Shown: positions 17,040 to 25,797 of the stretch, piece by piece
How positions within the stretch are numbered: the first letter of the stretch is position 1
How the letters are laid out: each line of letters begins with the position of its first letter
Source: Actinomadura sp. DC4
GTDB taxonomy: Bacteria; Actinomycetota; Actinomycetes; Streptosporangiales; Streptosporangiaceae
Direction: 5' to 3'
NCBI RefSeq assembly: GCF_030406325.1
Contig: NZ_JAUEQY010000009.1
Coordinates: 186,001 to 250,000 of the forward strand
DNA: 64,000 bases
Notes under the pieces: generated by a model
What the model saw: only the letters and a program-made list of their open reading frames with translations
The model's database searches: none
Told to the model about the DNA's origin: nothing
Translations under genes and position numbers: made by a program

Positions 17040-17395
17040 TCCGTCTCCTTGGGCCTGTACGGTGCCAATACGCTGTCGACGCTCGAACCCACTGCTGTGG
17101 CCTTTTGGACCTGGAGGGTGTGGTGGTCGCCGCGGACGCGCTGCACACCCAGCGCGACCACACCCGTTTCCTGGCCGAGGAGAAGAACGCCCACTTCATC
17201 CTGGTGGTGAAGAAGAACCAGCCGTCGTTGTATCACCAGCTCAAACAGCTGCCTGGCGGCAGATCCGGGTGGGGCACGTCGAGGAACACCATGGCACGGC
17301 CGCACCGAGCACTTGGATCCGGCAGCACTGGCAGATCGAGGCCCTGCACTTGATCCGTGACGTCGCCTACTGTGACGGCGGCATCTCCAATTCTG
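17040..17395 (+). mobile_element. Degenerate ISAs1-family transposase fragment
   Basis: One frame reads LDLEGVVVAADALHTQRDHTRFL and HFILVVKKNQPSLYHQLKQLP, the DDE-transposase region with the ADALHTQ motif. The continuation is in another frame: RQIRVGHVEEHHGTAA, then QHWQIEALHLIRDVAYCDGGI, corresponding to the family's C-terminal HW-IE-LHW-RDV element. The N-terminal half and the 3' end are missing and no terminal inverted repeats are visible. It is dead and lies at the right edge of the A+T-rich gene at 15113, which may mark a past insertion or transfer event. Confidence 0.8.
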
Positions 17396-17470
17396 GGCGG
17401 GTGGCGTCGAACTCGCGAAGTATCTCGCCGACGTGGACCGGCGCGGCGACCCCTGATCTCGGGCGGGCGT

Positions 17471-18235
17471 TCAGGCGTCGTCGGGTTCGGGTCTCGGAGC
17501 GCGGACTCGCCGCCGGAACGGTGTTACGGTCTCGACGGCTTCGGGGCGGCGGACGATCAGAAGGGCGCCGGCCAGCAGCAGGCTCGCGACGATGGCGTCC
17601 AGCCAGTAGTGGTTCGCGGTGGCCACGACGACGAACAGGGTGAGGGCCGGGTGGGCCAGCCACAGCCATCGCCAGCGGGAGCGGCCCGCGGCGATGAGGC
17701 CGATGGCGATCACGAGGGCCCAGCCGACGTGCAGGGAGGGCATCGCGGCGAACTGGTTGGCCATGCCCTCGGTGTCCACCTTCCCGTACGGGGAGGGGCC
17801 CACGACGTGTCCCGTGTCGACCAGGCCGAAGGCCGGGATCATGCGCGGCGGGGCGAGAGGGAAGGCCAGGTGCAGCACCAGGGCGGCGCCGGTGAGCAGC
17901 GTCAGGGTCCGCCGTACCCAGACGTAGTGCGCGGGGTGGCGGTAGAACATCCACAGCAGGAAGACGATCATCGCCGGGAAGTGGACGCTCGAGTAGAAGA
18001 CGTTGGCGGCCTTCTGCGGGAGCTCGCCGTGCAGGAGCAGCGACTGGACGGACGCCTCATCCGGCAGGTGGACGGCGCGCTCCCATCTCCACACCCGGTC
18101 GGCGTTGGCGAAGGCCTCGGTGACGTTGCCGTTGGCCAACAGCCGCCCCAGCCGGTAGAGGAAGTAGAGCGCCGTGACCAGGAGGAGTTCGGGGAGGACC
18201 CTCGGACGGGTACGGGACAGGGACGCGGTGTACAC
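17471..18235 (-). CDS. PAP2-superfamily membrane phosphatase/transferase (PAP2_3 type)
   Basis: About 254 residues, several membrane helices. Active-site motifs are present: LAPPRMIPAFG, AAMPSLHVGWALVIA (PSxH with catalytic His) and ATANHYWLDAIVASLLL (final His). This matches the phosphatidic-acid phosphatase-like / inositol-phosphorylceramide-synthase-like branch. Enzymes here act on lipid phosphates at the membrane; the substrate is unknown. It is transcribed away from the TetR gene located 39 bases upstream on the same strand and could be part of that operon. GTG/ATG choice at 18235 fits the MYTASLSRTRPRVL N-terminus. Confidence 0.88.
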   Translation of the reverse strand: MYTASLSRTRPRVLPELLLVTALYFLYRLGRLLANGNVTEAFANADRVWRWERAVHLPDEASVQSLLLHGELPQKAANVFYSSVHFPAMIVFLLWMFYRHPAHYVWVRRTLTLLTGAALVLHLAFPLAPPRMIPAFGLVDTGHVVGPSPYGKVDTEGMANQFAAMPSLHVGWALVIAIGLIAAGRSRWRWLWLAHPALTLFVVVATANHYWLDAIVASLLLAGALLIVRRPEAVETVTPFRRRVRAPRPEPDDA

Positions 18236-18274
18236 GGCCGTCCTTTCGGGAGGACGCCCGAGCGCGGCGGGGGC

Positions 18275-18859
18275 TCACGGGCGTAGGGCGTTGAGGACGA
18301 GGTTGGCATACCTGCGCCACTGGGCGGGGTCGTGGATGCCCTGCTCGATGAGCGCACGGGAGGATCCGCCCAGCAGGATCCGGATGTCCTGGATCGTGGC
18401 GTCGGAGCGCAGCCGGCCCTGGCGCCGGGCGGCGTCGACGATCCGGGAGAACTGCTCGGTGAGGCCCTCGATCCACTGGTCGTCCGTCGGCAGGACCGCG
18501 GCGAGGACGCGGTCGCCGGCGAGCCGTTCGGACATGTCGCCGAGGAGTTCCCGCAACGCGGTGAAGGCGTCGGACTCCTCGGCCGCCGCCGCGACCCGCT
18601 CGGTCAGCCAGATGACCTGGTGGCGGGCGACGGCGGCGATGAGGTCGGCCTTGGTGGGATAGCTGCGGTAGACGGTGGCCTTGCCGACCCCGGCCCGAGC
18701 GGCGACCTCGGGCACGGTGGCCTCCAATCCCCGCTCGGCGAAGACCTCGATCGCGGCGGCGATGACCCGCTCGTGGTTGCGCCGGGCGTCGGCGCGGCGG
18801 CCGCTCCAGGCGGCCGACGGCGGTTCGGGGTCCTGCGGAAGCGCTGGAGGCATGGCCAC
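18275..18859 (-). CDS. TetR-family transcriptional regulator
   Basis: About 194 residues. HTH region NHERVIAAAIEVFAERGLEATVPEVAARAGVGKATVYRSYPTKADLIAAV is fully conserved in type. The remaining helical domain matches the TetR_C SoxR-like/RutR-like effector class. Two starts are possible (GTG 18859 or ATG 18853); neither has a strong ribosome site. It lies 17 bases after the MFS gene on the same strand, and both probably share the promoter carrying the 53-bp dyad at 20354-20406. Likely represses the pump and itself. Confidence 0.9.
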   Translation of the reverse strand: MAMPPALPQDPEPPSAAWSGRRADARRNHERVIAAAIEVFAERGLEATVPEVAARAGVGKATVYRSYPTKADLIAAVARHQVIWLTERVAAAAEESDAFTALRELLGDMSERLAGDRVLAAVLPTDDQWIEGLTEQFSRIVDAARRQGRLRSDATIQDIRILLGGSSRALIEQGIHDPAQWRRYANLVLNALRP

Positions 18860-18876
18860 AAGTCTGCCGGGTCCGT

Positions 18877-20328
18877 CTAGCCGAAGGTCTCCTGGCCTTG
18901 GGGTGCGGGCTCTTCACCGGCGGTGAGGGGCGCGCGGTCGGGTACGGACGCGCGCGGGATGAGGAGGCTCGCGATCGCGGCCACCGCGATCGCACCGGCG
19001 CCGAGCCAGAACGCGTCCCCGTACGCGCCGTCGGTCGGCAGCGGGTGGGCGACGGTGACGCTGCCGGCCAGCAGGGTCGCCACCACCTGCGAACCCAGGG
19101 ACGAACCCACCGAGCGGACCAGCGCGTTCACGGCCGTGCCCTCGCCGGTCTTGTCGCGTGGGATGGCGTCGACGATGAGGTTGGGCATGCCCGCCATGCC
19201 CAGGCCGATCCCGGCGAACAGCACCATCGACCAGCCGATGACCGCACCCTGGGACCCGTGCTGGAGGGCGAGTACGGCCAGTCCGGCCGCGGCGACGAGT
19301 GCTCCGATCGACAGCGGGATCTTGGACCCGACCCGTACGCCGATCCGCCCGGCCACCCCCGCGGCCACGAGCATCATCAGGCAGGCGGGCAGCAGCATCA
19401 GGCCGGCGCCGGTGGCGTCGAGGCCGAAGCCGTAGCCGGCCGCCTTCGGGGTCTGGGCGAGCTGCGGGATCAGGACGAACGCGCCGAACATCCCGAAGCC
19501 GAACAGCAGCGTCGTGAGGTTGGTGACCAGCACCACCGGACGCCCGAGTACTGACATGTCCACCAGCGGCTCGGCCACCCGCCGCTCGTAGAAGACGAAC
19601 ACGGTCAGCACGACGAGGCCGGCCACGATCAGCCCCAGGGTGCGCGCGTCACCCCAGCCCCACGTCGAGGTACGGGTGAGCGCGAAGAGCGGGGCGATGA
19701 GCCCGACCGCCAGCAGCAGGATGCCGCCGACGTCGATACGCCCGGGCGTCCGGGTGCCGCTCTCGGGCAGCCGCAGCGCGCCCAGCGCCGCCAGGCCGGC
19801 CGTGATGGCGCCGCTCCAGAAGATCCATTGCCAGGTGGCGTGGTCCATGAGCAGGCCGCCCATGAGCAGACCGCCGCCCGCGCCGATGCCCGCGATCGCC
19901 GAGACCAGGCCCAGCGCGGCGGGCCGCCTTCTGGCCGGGAAGCCGTCGCTGATGATGCCCAGGCAGAGCGGGATGATGCCGCCGCCCGCGCCCTGGACGA
20001 CCCGGGCGGCCACGAGCATCCAGATGTCGGTGGACAGCGCCGCCACCACGCTGCCGAGGGCGAAGATCGCCAGCGCGGCGACGAGCATGCGCCGCTTGCC
20101 GAGCATGTCGCCGAGCCGCCCGAACACCGGCGTCAGGATCGCCGCCGAGAGCAGGTAGCCGCTCATCACCCAGGAGACGTCGGCCGTGGACGCGTTCAGC
20201 GCGTGGCTCAGCGTGCCGAGGCCGGGCAGCACCGCGGTCTGCGCCAGGGAGTACGCCGCCGAGGCGAGCGCCAGCACCGCCACACTCCCCGCGCCGGCCG
20301 ACGCCTCCTGCTCCTCTGTGTCACTCAC
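18877..20328 (-). CDS. MFS drug exporter, DHA2 family (14 TM)
   Basis: About 483 residues. Motif A GRLGDMLGKRRMLV, motif C region with GLVSAIAGIGAGGGLLMGGLLMDHATWQWIFW, and hydrophobic segments to the C-terminus agree with a 14-helix proton antiporter of EmrB/QacA type. GTG at 20328 is preceded by GGGAGG. The gene is followed closely by a TetR repressor gene and preceded by a large dyad, the arrangement of a substrate-inducible efflux system. Substrate unknown. Confidence 0.9.
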   Translation of the reverse strand: MSDTEEQEASAGAGSVAVLALASAAYSLAQTAVLPGLGTLSHALNASTADVSWVMSGYLLSAAILTPVFGRLGDMLGKRRMLVAALAIFALGSVVAALSTDIWMLVAARVVQGAGGGIIPLCLGIISDGFPARRRPAALGLVSAIAGIGAGGGLLMGGLLMDHATWQWIFWSGAITAGLAALGALRLPESGTRTPGRIDVGGILLLAVGLIAPLFALTRTSTWGWGDARTLGLIVAGLVVLTVFVFYERRVAEPLVDMSVLGRPVVLVTNLTTLLFGFGMFGAFVLIPQLAQTPKAAGYGFGLDATGAGLMLLPACLMMLVAAGVAGRIGVRVGSKIPLSIGALVAAAGLAVLALQHGSQGAVIGWSMVLFAGIGLGMAGMPNLIVDAIPRDKTGEGTAVNALVRSVGSSLGSQVVATLLAGSVTVAHPLPTDGAYGDAFWLGAGAIAVAAIASLLIPRASVPDRAPLTAGEEPAPQGQETFG

Positions 20329-20353
20329 CCGGGCCTCCCGAAGACGTAAGAAC

Positions 20354-20406
20354 GGACCCGCAGGTCCACTTGATGCACGCTAACACTCAAGTGGACTCAT
20401 GGGTCC
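20354..20406. promoter_or_regulatory. Nested inverted repeats upstream of MFS/TetR operon
   Basis: Inner perfect arms GTCCACTTGA (20364-20373) and TCAAGTGGAC (20387-20396) separated by 13 bases; outer arms GGACCC (20354-20359) and GGGTCC (20401-20406), 4 bases beyond on each side. Total dyad of 53 bp just upstream of the GTG at 20328. Probably the operator of the TetR protein at 18275-18859, with room for two dimers. Confidence 0.75.
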
Positions 20407-20463
20407 GGTACGGGAAGTGGGGTGGATCACACGGTCGCGGGCGGGTGGGGGCCCGCCGCGAAC

Positions 20464-20670
20464 TCAGGGGGAGGGGAAGGTCGCGGCGGCCAGGTCGCGT
20501 ACGGCCTTGATCGCGTTGATGATCTGCTCCTGCCGATCGATGTCGTCGGCGTACCGCAGCCGCTTGGCGATGTCGCTGTGGTGATCGGCTTCGCCGTTGA
20601 GATAGTCGAGGACTGCGGACACCGCCCAGCGCGGGGGAGTCGTCGGGTTCGGTGCGGTCGTGATCGTCAT
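20464..20670 (-). CDS. Small conserved actinobacterial protein, function unknown
   Basis: 68 residues: Thr/Pro-rich N-terminus, WAVSAVLDYLNGEADHHSDIAKRLRYADDIDRQEQI core and helical end. Predicted soluble and helical, with no recognised domain. ATG 20670 has GGAGTGAC directly upstream (GGAGT, spacing about 5); a longer frame to 20718 has no ribosome site. Lies alone between the MFS operon and the carboxylesterase. Confidence 0.65.
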   Translation of the reverse strand: MTITTAPNPTTPPRWAVSAVLDYLNGEADHHSDIAKRLRYADDIDRQEQIINAIKAVRDLAAATFPSP

Positions 20671-20827
20671 GTCACTCCTTCCAGGCGGTTTCGCGTCGGT
20701 TCCTTGCTCACCTCCCACTCTCGCCGCCGCGACGCCTCCCGTCTGCGCGGCCAGCCCCCATCTTGGGATCCCGCCAGCGGTACACCGGCATGCCTGCCAG
20801 TACCAAAGTGCCCCAGAGAGGCCCGCG

Positions 20828-22456
20828 TCAGGCGAGGCTCTTCCAGAAGGCCGTGTCGTGCTCGACGCCGAACCGGTCGGTGACCGCGGAACACGCGGCC
20901 GGTGGGCGTCCGGTGGCCGGTGAGGTACTACAGGCGACGAGTGACATCATCGCGTCCGTCTGCGGGCCGTATCTGGGCCAGCCCGGCGTGGAGGCGCCGT
21001 TCGGGTCGCCGTGGGCCGTGAAACGGCCCCAGTAACGGATCATCTGGTTGGACAGTTCGAGTTCGTCGTCGGTGTACGGCAGGGTCTGGCCGAGGTAGTC
21101 CCAGATGTAGCCGAGGTCGTCGACGTGCGTGGCGCCGAAGGGGAACGCGCGGGCCGTCTCGCTCTTCTGCTGGATCAGGTAGATCGAGGTGAACTGCGGC
21201 GTCGCGCTCTCGGCGAACTCATAGGCGTACGTCGGCACGTACCGCGACAGCCGCCCGTAGAGCACCTGCCGGGTGTACGAGGCGGAGTCGTTCTGCACCG
21301 TGGTCCACGCGACGCCCGGTGAGGCGAACCTGCCCACGGGGTACTCCGCGAGCACCCTGTCCGCGTTCGCGCCGTACGCCGACCGCACGAGCGCCTCGTA
21401 CTGCGCGGCGGTCAGCGGCCGGCCCGCGTAGTCGTAGTTCTGGAACGTGAACAGAGCCCGCTCGTTGTTCACCTGGCCCAGCAGCACGGGCACGCGGTTG
21501 AACGTCCCGGCCGGCACCGCGGCCGCGGGATCGACGGGGAAGGCGGCGCCGCCGACCGAGGGCCGTACGCCCGCCCGCTGCTGGGCGGCGAGAAGGTCGG
21601 CCGCCGGCTTGCCGCGCAGGCACGCGAGTACGTCCGGAGCACCCGCGCAGCCGGCCTGCTGGACGAACGCGAGGCCCGACCGGTCCGCGTCCGCGGTGGA
21701 CTGCAGGCCGCAGCCGCCGCTCATGATGATCGCCCGAGCGAAGAGCCCCTTGGCGGCCGGGGAGGCGAGCTGGGCGCAGACCGAGGTGCCGCCGGCGGAC
21801 TGGCCGGCGATGGTGACGTTCTGCGCGTCGCCGCCGAAGCGGCCGATGTTGGACTTCACCCAGCGCAGGGCCGCCTGCTGGTCGAGGAGGCCGAAGGTGC
21901 CGGCGCCGCGCAGCCCGGGCAGGCTAAGGAACCCCAGCGCGCCCAGCCGGTAGTTGATCGTCACGACGACCGCGCCGGCCTGCTGGGCGAACTTGCGCGG
22001 GTTGGTGTCCTGGCCCGCACCGCCCGTGAAGCCACCGCCGTGGATCCACACGAGCACCGGGCGCCGCCCCCGCGTCCCGTGCGGCGCGTAGACGTTGAGG
22101 GACAGGCAGTCCTCGGTCAGCGTCGGGCTCTCATAACCCGGATCCCAGCCGCTGCCCTGCACACAGCGATGGCCGAACCGCGTGGCGTCCCGTACGCCGC
22201 CCCACCGCGCCGCCGGCCGCGGCGCGGTCCACCGCAGGCTCCCCGTGGGGCTCACGGCGTAGGGGATGCCGAGCCACTCGTCGTACCCCGTCAGGCTCGC
22301 GCCGCGGACCTTGCCGCTGGCCGTCTCGACCAGGGTCGACGTCGTACGGGCCGGATCCCCGGTCCCGAACGTCGTCGCGGCCACGGGGGACACGATTCCG
22401 AGGCCGACCAGGCCACCGATCGCGATGGCGATTCCGCGTCGTCTCGTACGTCTCAT
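20828..22456 (-). CDS. Secreted type-B carboxylesterase/lipase
   Basis: About 542 residues. Signal peptide RRTRRRGIAIAIGGLVGLG... with cleavage near VAA. The catalytic elbow IAGQSAGGTSVCAQ places the nucleophile at S220; oxyanion-hole motif WIHGGGFTGGAG precedes it; EDCLSLNVY is the type-B signature; acid Glu is expected near VNNERALFTF and catalytic His in FPFGATHVDDLGY. Hydrolyses carboxylic esters outside the cell; natural substrate unknown. ATG 22456 has a plausible N-terminus for export. Stands alone. Confidence 0.92.
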   Translation of the reverse strand: MRRTRRRGIAIAIGGLVGLGIVSPVAATTFGTGDPARTTSTLVETASGKVRGASLTGYDEWLGIPYAVSPTGSLRWTAPRPAARWGGVRDATRFGHRCVQGSGWDPGYESPTLTEDCLSLNVYAPHGTRGRRPVLVWIHGGGFTGGAGQDTNPRKFAQQAGAVVVTINYRLGALGFLSLPGLRGAGTFGLLDQQAALRWVKSNIGRFGGDAQNVTIAGQSAGGTSVCAQLASPAAKGLFARAIIMSGGCGLQSTADADRSGLAFVQQAGCAGAPDVLACLRGKPAADLLAAQQRAGVRPSVGGAAFPVDPAAAVPAGTFNRVPVLLGQVNNERALFTFQNYDYAGRPLTAAQYEALVRSAYGANADRVLAEYPVGRFASPGVAWTTVQNDSASYTRQVLYGRLSRYVPTYAYEFAESATPQFTSIYLIQQKSETARAFPFGATHVDDLGYIWDYLGQTLPYTDDELELSNQMIRYWGRFTAHGDPNGASTPGWPRYGPQTDAMMSLVACSTSPATGRPPAACSAVTDRFGVEHDTAFWKSLA

Positions 22457-22553
22457 CGCTGCGCAAATCCTTAGGACGGGATTTCCGGTGAGTCAGTGGC
22501 CGGGTCCGGCCGGGTAAAGCGCGGGGCGAATTCCCCTACACCCGGCGAAGGAG

Positions 22554-23885
22554 CTATTCACCGCCACCGCCCCCGTCGCCTCCATCGCCTCCATCGCCTC
22601 CGTCACCGCCGTCGGATCCGGAGTCGGAGGCGCTGTCGCCACCCGCGTCCGACGCGTCCGAGGCCGAGTCCGAACCCACGTCGCTCGTCGCGCTCGAGAC
22701 GTCCCCGCCGCCACCGCCGCCACTGAACGTCGGGGTGCTCGGCGGAGGCGTCTCCTCGACCGGCGGCGGCGCGGGCTTCTCCGCCTGCGGCGGATCGGCG
22801 GCGGGCGGAGTGCTCTTCACCGGCTTCTTCGGCTTCGTGGACCCGGCCGGCGGCGACGGGTGCGGAGGAGCGGTCGTCTGCGTCGGCTTGCCCGGCGGGG
22901 TGTGCGGCGAGGAGGACGGCCGGTCCGAGCGCGGGTTGTCCCCGCCGGGGCGTACGGGCGCGGGGCTCCGTGGCGGCGGGGTACGGGCCGCGGCCTCGTC
23001 GTTCACCTTGCGGGTGAGTGAACGGACGTCGTCCGGCAGGTCCGGCAACGGCTTGGCGCTCGCCTGCCGCGCGGGGCCTCGGAGGTTCTCCTCGTCGGTC
23101 AGGCGCGATCGCTCCTGCTCCGACAGCCGTCCCGCCTGGCTCTCCAGCCCGTGCAGGATCCAGGCCATCTGCTTCTGGGCGGAGCCGGACAGCGCGCGCA
23201 GCGGCCCGCGGGCCTGGTTCAGCAGGCCGAGCTGCTGCCGGGTGGCGGCCAGGCTCGCGCTGGCGCGGCCGTACGACTCCACCGTCGCCAGGTCCGCCCG
23301 CAGCGGGGCGCGCAGCAGCAGGAGGTCCGCCTTACGCTGCTCGAGGCGCTTCATGAGCGCGCGCAGCCGGGGGGACCACTGGTCGCGGGGTACGCCCGCG
23401 GCGGCGTGCTCGGCCTTGTCGATCTGCGCCAGGTCCTTGTCGACCTGGGCGAGGACCCCCTTGGCCCGCGAAACCCACGTCGTGTCCACGGCCGTCGCCG
23501 CCTGCGGGGCGTTCGCGCGGTTGCGCGGCTGTTCGTGGTCGGCGGTCGTCAGCGAGGTGCCGACGTCGCCGGAGATGAGGGCGGCGACGACGGCGGAGAC
23601 GCCGGCGATCGCCAGCGCGGCGCGGCCTCGCCGTGCGCCGGGGCGGCTCCGCCCGGCCGGCGCGGACGACTTACGGACGGCGGGCTCGGCGACGCGGGGG
23701 GAGAGCCGCGGCTCCGGGACGATCGCCTGCCTGGACTCGTACCGGACCTTCCGAGCCTCGCGGCGGTGCTCGCTGCAGCAGTAGATACGGGGCGGCCCGC
23801 CACCGGTCGGCTGGGTAATGGGGTTGTCGCAGCCGCGCAGTCCGCAGGTCTGCGACTCACCGGGAGTGTGCTGTGTCACAGCCAT
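22554..23885 (-). CDS. Membrane-anchored protein with Zn-ribbon, coiled coil and Gly/Asp/Ser tail
   Basis: About 443 residues, no known function. Residues 12-40 hold a small cysteine cluster (CGLRGCDNPITQP, IYCCSEHRRE) with C-x4-C and CC-x2-H spacing, the type found before DNA-binding regulators but also in unknown membrane proteins. One helix follows (ALAIAGVSAVVAALISG, about 90-107), then a charged coiled-coil region to about 300, a proline-rich stretch and a low-complexity tail ending GGDGGDGGDGGDGG. ATG 23885 has an AT-rich upstream sequence with no ribosome site, so a leaderless transcript or the ATG nine bases upstream are possible. The topology would place the coiled coil outside the cell. 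Confidence 0.6.
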   Translation of the reverse strand: MAVTQHTPGESQTCGLRGCDNPITQPTGGGPPRIYCCSEHRREARKVRYESRQAIVPEPRLSPRVAEPAVRKSSAPAGRSRPGARRGRAALAIAGVSAVVAALISGDVGTSLTTADHEQPRNRANAPQAATAVDTTWVSRAKGVLAQVDKDLAQIDKAEHAAAGVPRDQWSPRLRALMKRLEQRKADLLLLRAPLRADLATVESYGRASASLAATRQQLGLLNQARGPLRALSGSAQKQMAWILHGLESQAGRLSEQERSRLTDEENLRGPARQASAKPLPDLPDDVRSLTRKVNDEAAARTPPPRSPAPVRPGGDNPRSDRPSSSPHTPPGKPTQTTAPPHPSPPAGSTKPKKPVKSTPPAADPPQAEKPAPPPVEETPPPSTPTFSGGGGGGDVSSATSDVGSDSASDASDAGGDSASDSGSDGGDGGDGGDGGDGGGGGE

Positions 23886-24561
23886 GCGGATCATTAAAAT
23901 ATTTGCAAACTGTCTCGTCAACGATTTCTCTGAATGGACAGGCATAAATGCATTACTCCGTGTACCACCGCTGGTGCATTTCGTGGCCGGGATCGGCGCG
24001 GACGCATGGCGGTCGTCGTTTCCGACGGTGGTGACTGTCCGAAAAGGTGGACCGTTGCGGGTTCCGGCCATACGAGAGCGCCGCCGCCTTCACCCCGGGG
24101 CGCCCCGGTCACTTGGGGAGTTCAGCGCGATCGAGTCGTCCGTCTCGGCCGGAAGGTAACGGCCGGACAGCGCGCTCGTACGGACGCGGGTCGCCTTCGG
24201 CACCACGGAGTGCCGCGTGATGACCGCGTCGGACAGGGCCCCTGGCGGGAGTGCACCGGGTCGGACCCGAGCATCTCGATGAACCGTACGAGGGTGCTCT
24301 TGGCCGCCGCGATTTTGCGCTCCATCACCTGTGCCACCATTCCCTCGTCGTGGACGGTGGCCTGGCGGGCGGTCGCGTAGGGCCACTGTTACCGCCGATA
24401 TTCGCTTTCCTGTTTCCATCGCCGTAGTGGCGCCTCGGGCTGTTCCCGGAAATGGCGTCCGCCAATAGCGTGACCGTGGTTTCCTTAGCACGCGCATGGA
24501 GATTGCAGGCGGGCGTCGGCTCATGGCCCGGGCGTCGGCGCGTGAGGTCACCCCCGGCCGG
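23886..24561. other. Intergenic region, promoter area and possible frameshifted small gene
   Basis: 676 bases. Bases near 23890-23940 are A+T-rich (ATTAAAATATTTGC) and suit a promoter for the gene at 23885. On the minus strand from 24340 a frame starts MERKIAAAKSTLVRFIEMLG and reads to PVHSRQG; one base shift continues SDAVITRHSVVPKATRV and SGRYLPAETDDSIALNS until about 24090. The two halves look like one short gene broken by a frameshift, but I recognise no family. Confidence 0.35.
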
Positions 24562-25203
24562 TCACCGCGGGGGTTCCTGCCCGTACTCGGTCAGCTTCGC
24601 GGCCACCCGCTTGATCTCCTCGGCGTCGAGCAGGCGCGGTGTGCCGGCGCTCGCCGCGCGCAGGTACAGCTCGCTGATCCATTCGAGGTACTCATTGCGC
24701 GAGCAGGCCGTACGCAGGTCCGGGCCGATCGTCACCGTGCCGTGGTTGCCGAGGATGCAGCCGGCCGACCCGCGCAGCGCCTCGACCGTGTTGTTCGCCA
24801 GCTCGGGCGTGCCGTACGTCGCGTAGGGCGTCACCCGGACCGGCCCGTCGAACAGCGCGACCATGTAGTGGATGGGCGGGAGCTCGTCGACGAGCGTCGA
24901 CAGCGCGGTGGCGGCCGTCGAGTGCGTGTGCACGATGGCGGAGGTGTCCTTCGCCGCGTAGACCGCCAGGTGCAGCGGCATCTCCGAGGTGGGTGCCAGC
25001 GGAGCGTCGACGGGCGTGCCGTCCAGCAGGTGGACGCCCACCAGCTCCGGCGTCATCCGGTCATAGTCCAGCCCGCTCGGCGTCACGGCGACGTGGTCCC
25101 CGACGCGCACACTGACGTTGCCGGATGTGCCCGGTATGAGGCCGGCGGCGGACAGGCGCCGGCATACCTCCACGATGTTCTCGCGGGCCTCACCTAGCAA
25201 CAT
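24562..25203 (-). CDS. Class II aldolase/adducin-family protein (L-fuculose-phosphate aldolase-like)
   Basis: About 213 residues. Metal ligands are all present: E74 in PTSEMPLHLAVY, H92 and H94 in AIVHTHSTAA, and H154 in ILGNHGTVTIG. GTSGNVSVR binds the phosphate of the substrate. Cleaves a ketose-1-phosphate to dihydroxyacetone phosphate plus aldehyde in the family. A broken mtnA lies divergently beside it, which points to the methylthioribulose-phosphate/5-deoxyribulose-phosphate salvage branch (aldolase shunt) rather than fucose use; this is inference. Start ATG 25203 begins LLGEARENIVEVC. Confidence 0.88.
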   Translation of the reverse strand: MLLGEARENIVEVCRRLSAAGLIPGTSGNVSVRVGDHVAVTPSGLDYDRMTPELVGVHLLDGTPVDAPLAPTSEMPLHLAVYAAKDTSAIVHTHSTAATALSTLVDELPPIHYMVALFDGPVRVTPYATYGTPELANNTVEALRGSAGCILGNHGTVTIGPDLRTACSRNEYLEWISELYLRAASAGTPRLLDAEEIKRVAAKLTEYGQEPPR

Positions 25204-25353
25204 GACGCTCCTCTCGGCGAGAATTCAGGCGCCTGTCGATGCGCTCTCTGCTGAGTCCTATCCGATTCGCCGACCACTGTCCATGGCCGCCGGGAGCGTG
25301 TTCTCCGGTTCGCGCGGACGTAATGCGTTCCTTTTTCATGGACGATTTCTCTA

Positions 25354-25690
25354 ATGGTGCGCTCAGACGAGGCCGGGGTCGAATGGTGGAACCCGGCGGT
25401 CATCTGCATCGACCAGACCGTTCTGCCCCATGAGGTACGGCGGTCGTCCATCACCACCGTGGACGAGCTCGTCAACGCCATCGTGCCCCTGGGGACGGAG
25501 ATCGACCGCGTCCGCCGGGCCCGGGCGACGGCCGTGAGCCTGGCCTGGGGTGGACACGGTGCTGCCGGCCCTGCGGCGGGGCGTCGCCGCGGCCGAGCCG
25601 GTCGCGCTCGCGACCGCTGCGCGTGCCCACGCACTGCAACACCGGCGCCCTGGCCTGCGTGGAGTGGGGCACCGCGCTGGACGATGATCG
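25354..25690 (+). pseudogene. mtnA: Degenerate methylthioribose-1-phosphate isomerase gene
   Basis: Fragments of the family in order: WWNPAVICIDQTVLPHEVRR and TVDELVNAI (true N-terminus), then without the VRGAP active-site loop the frame jumps to TAVSLAWG; another frame continues VDTVLPALRRGVAAAEPVAL, and a third gives THCNTGALACVEWGTAL (catalytic Cys motif). Several internal deletions and at least two frameshifts. Cannot make enzyme. The class II aldolase next to it is intact, so that pathway step has lost its normal isomerase here. Confidence 0.85.
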
Positions 25691-25797
25691 TAAGTCGGTA
25701 ACCGGGAATTCTTCCGCCGGATGTCAATAGCTCCCCGCAGGGGAAGGCGGCCGGGTGTCGCTATGGTCGTAGTGCGCCGAAACGAAGGGGGTCGGTA

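Noticed and set aside
22554-22610. Possible microsatellite or DNA repeat at the GGD codons
   Set aside because: It lies in frame at the C-terminus of the protein gene and is explained by repeated Gly-Asp codons.
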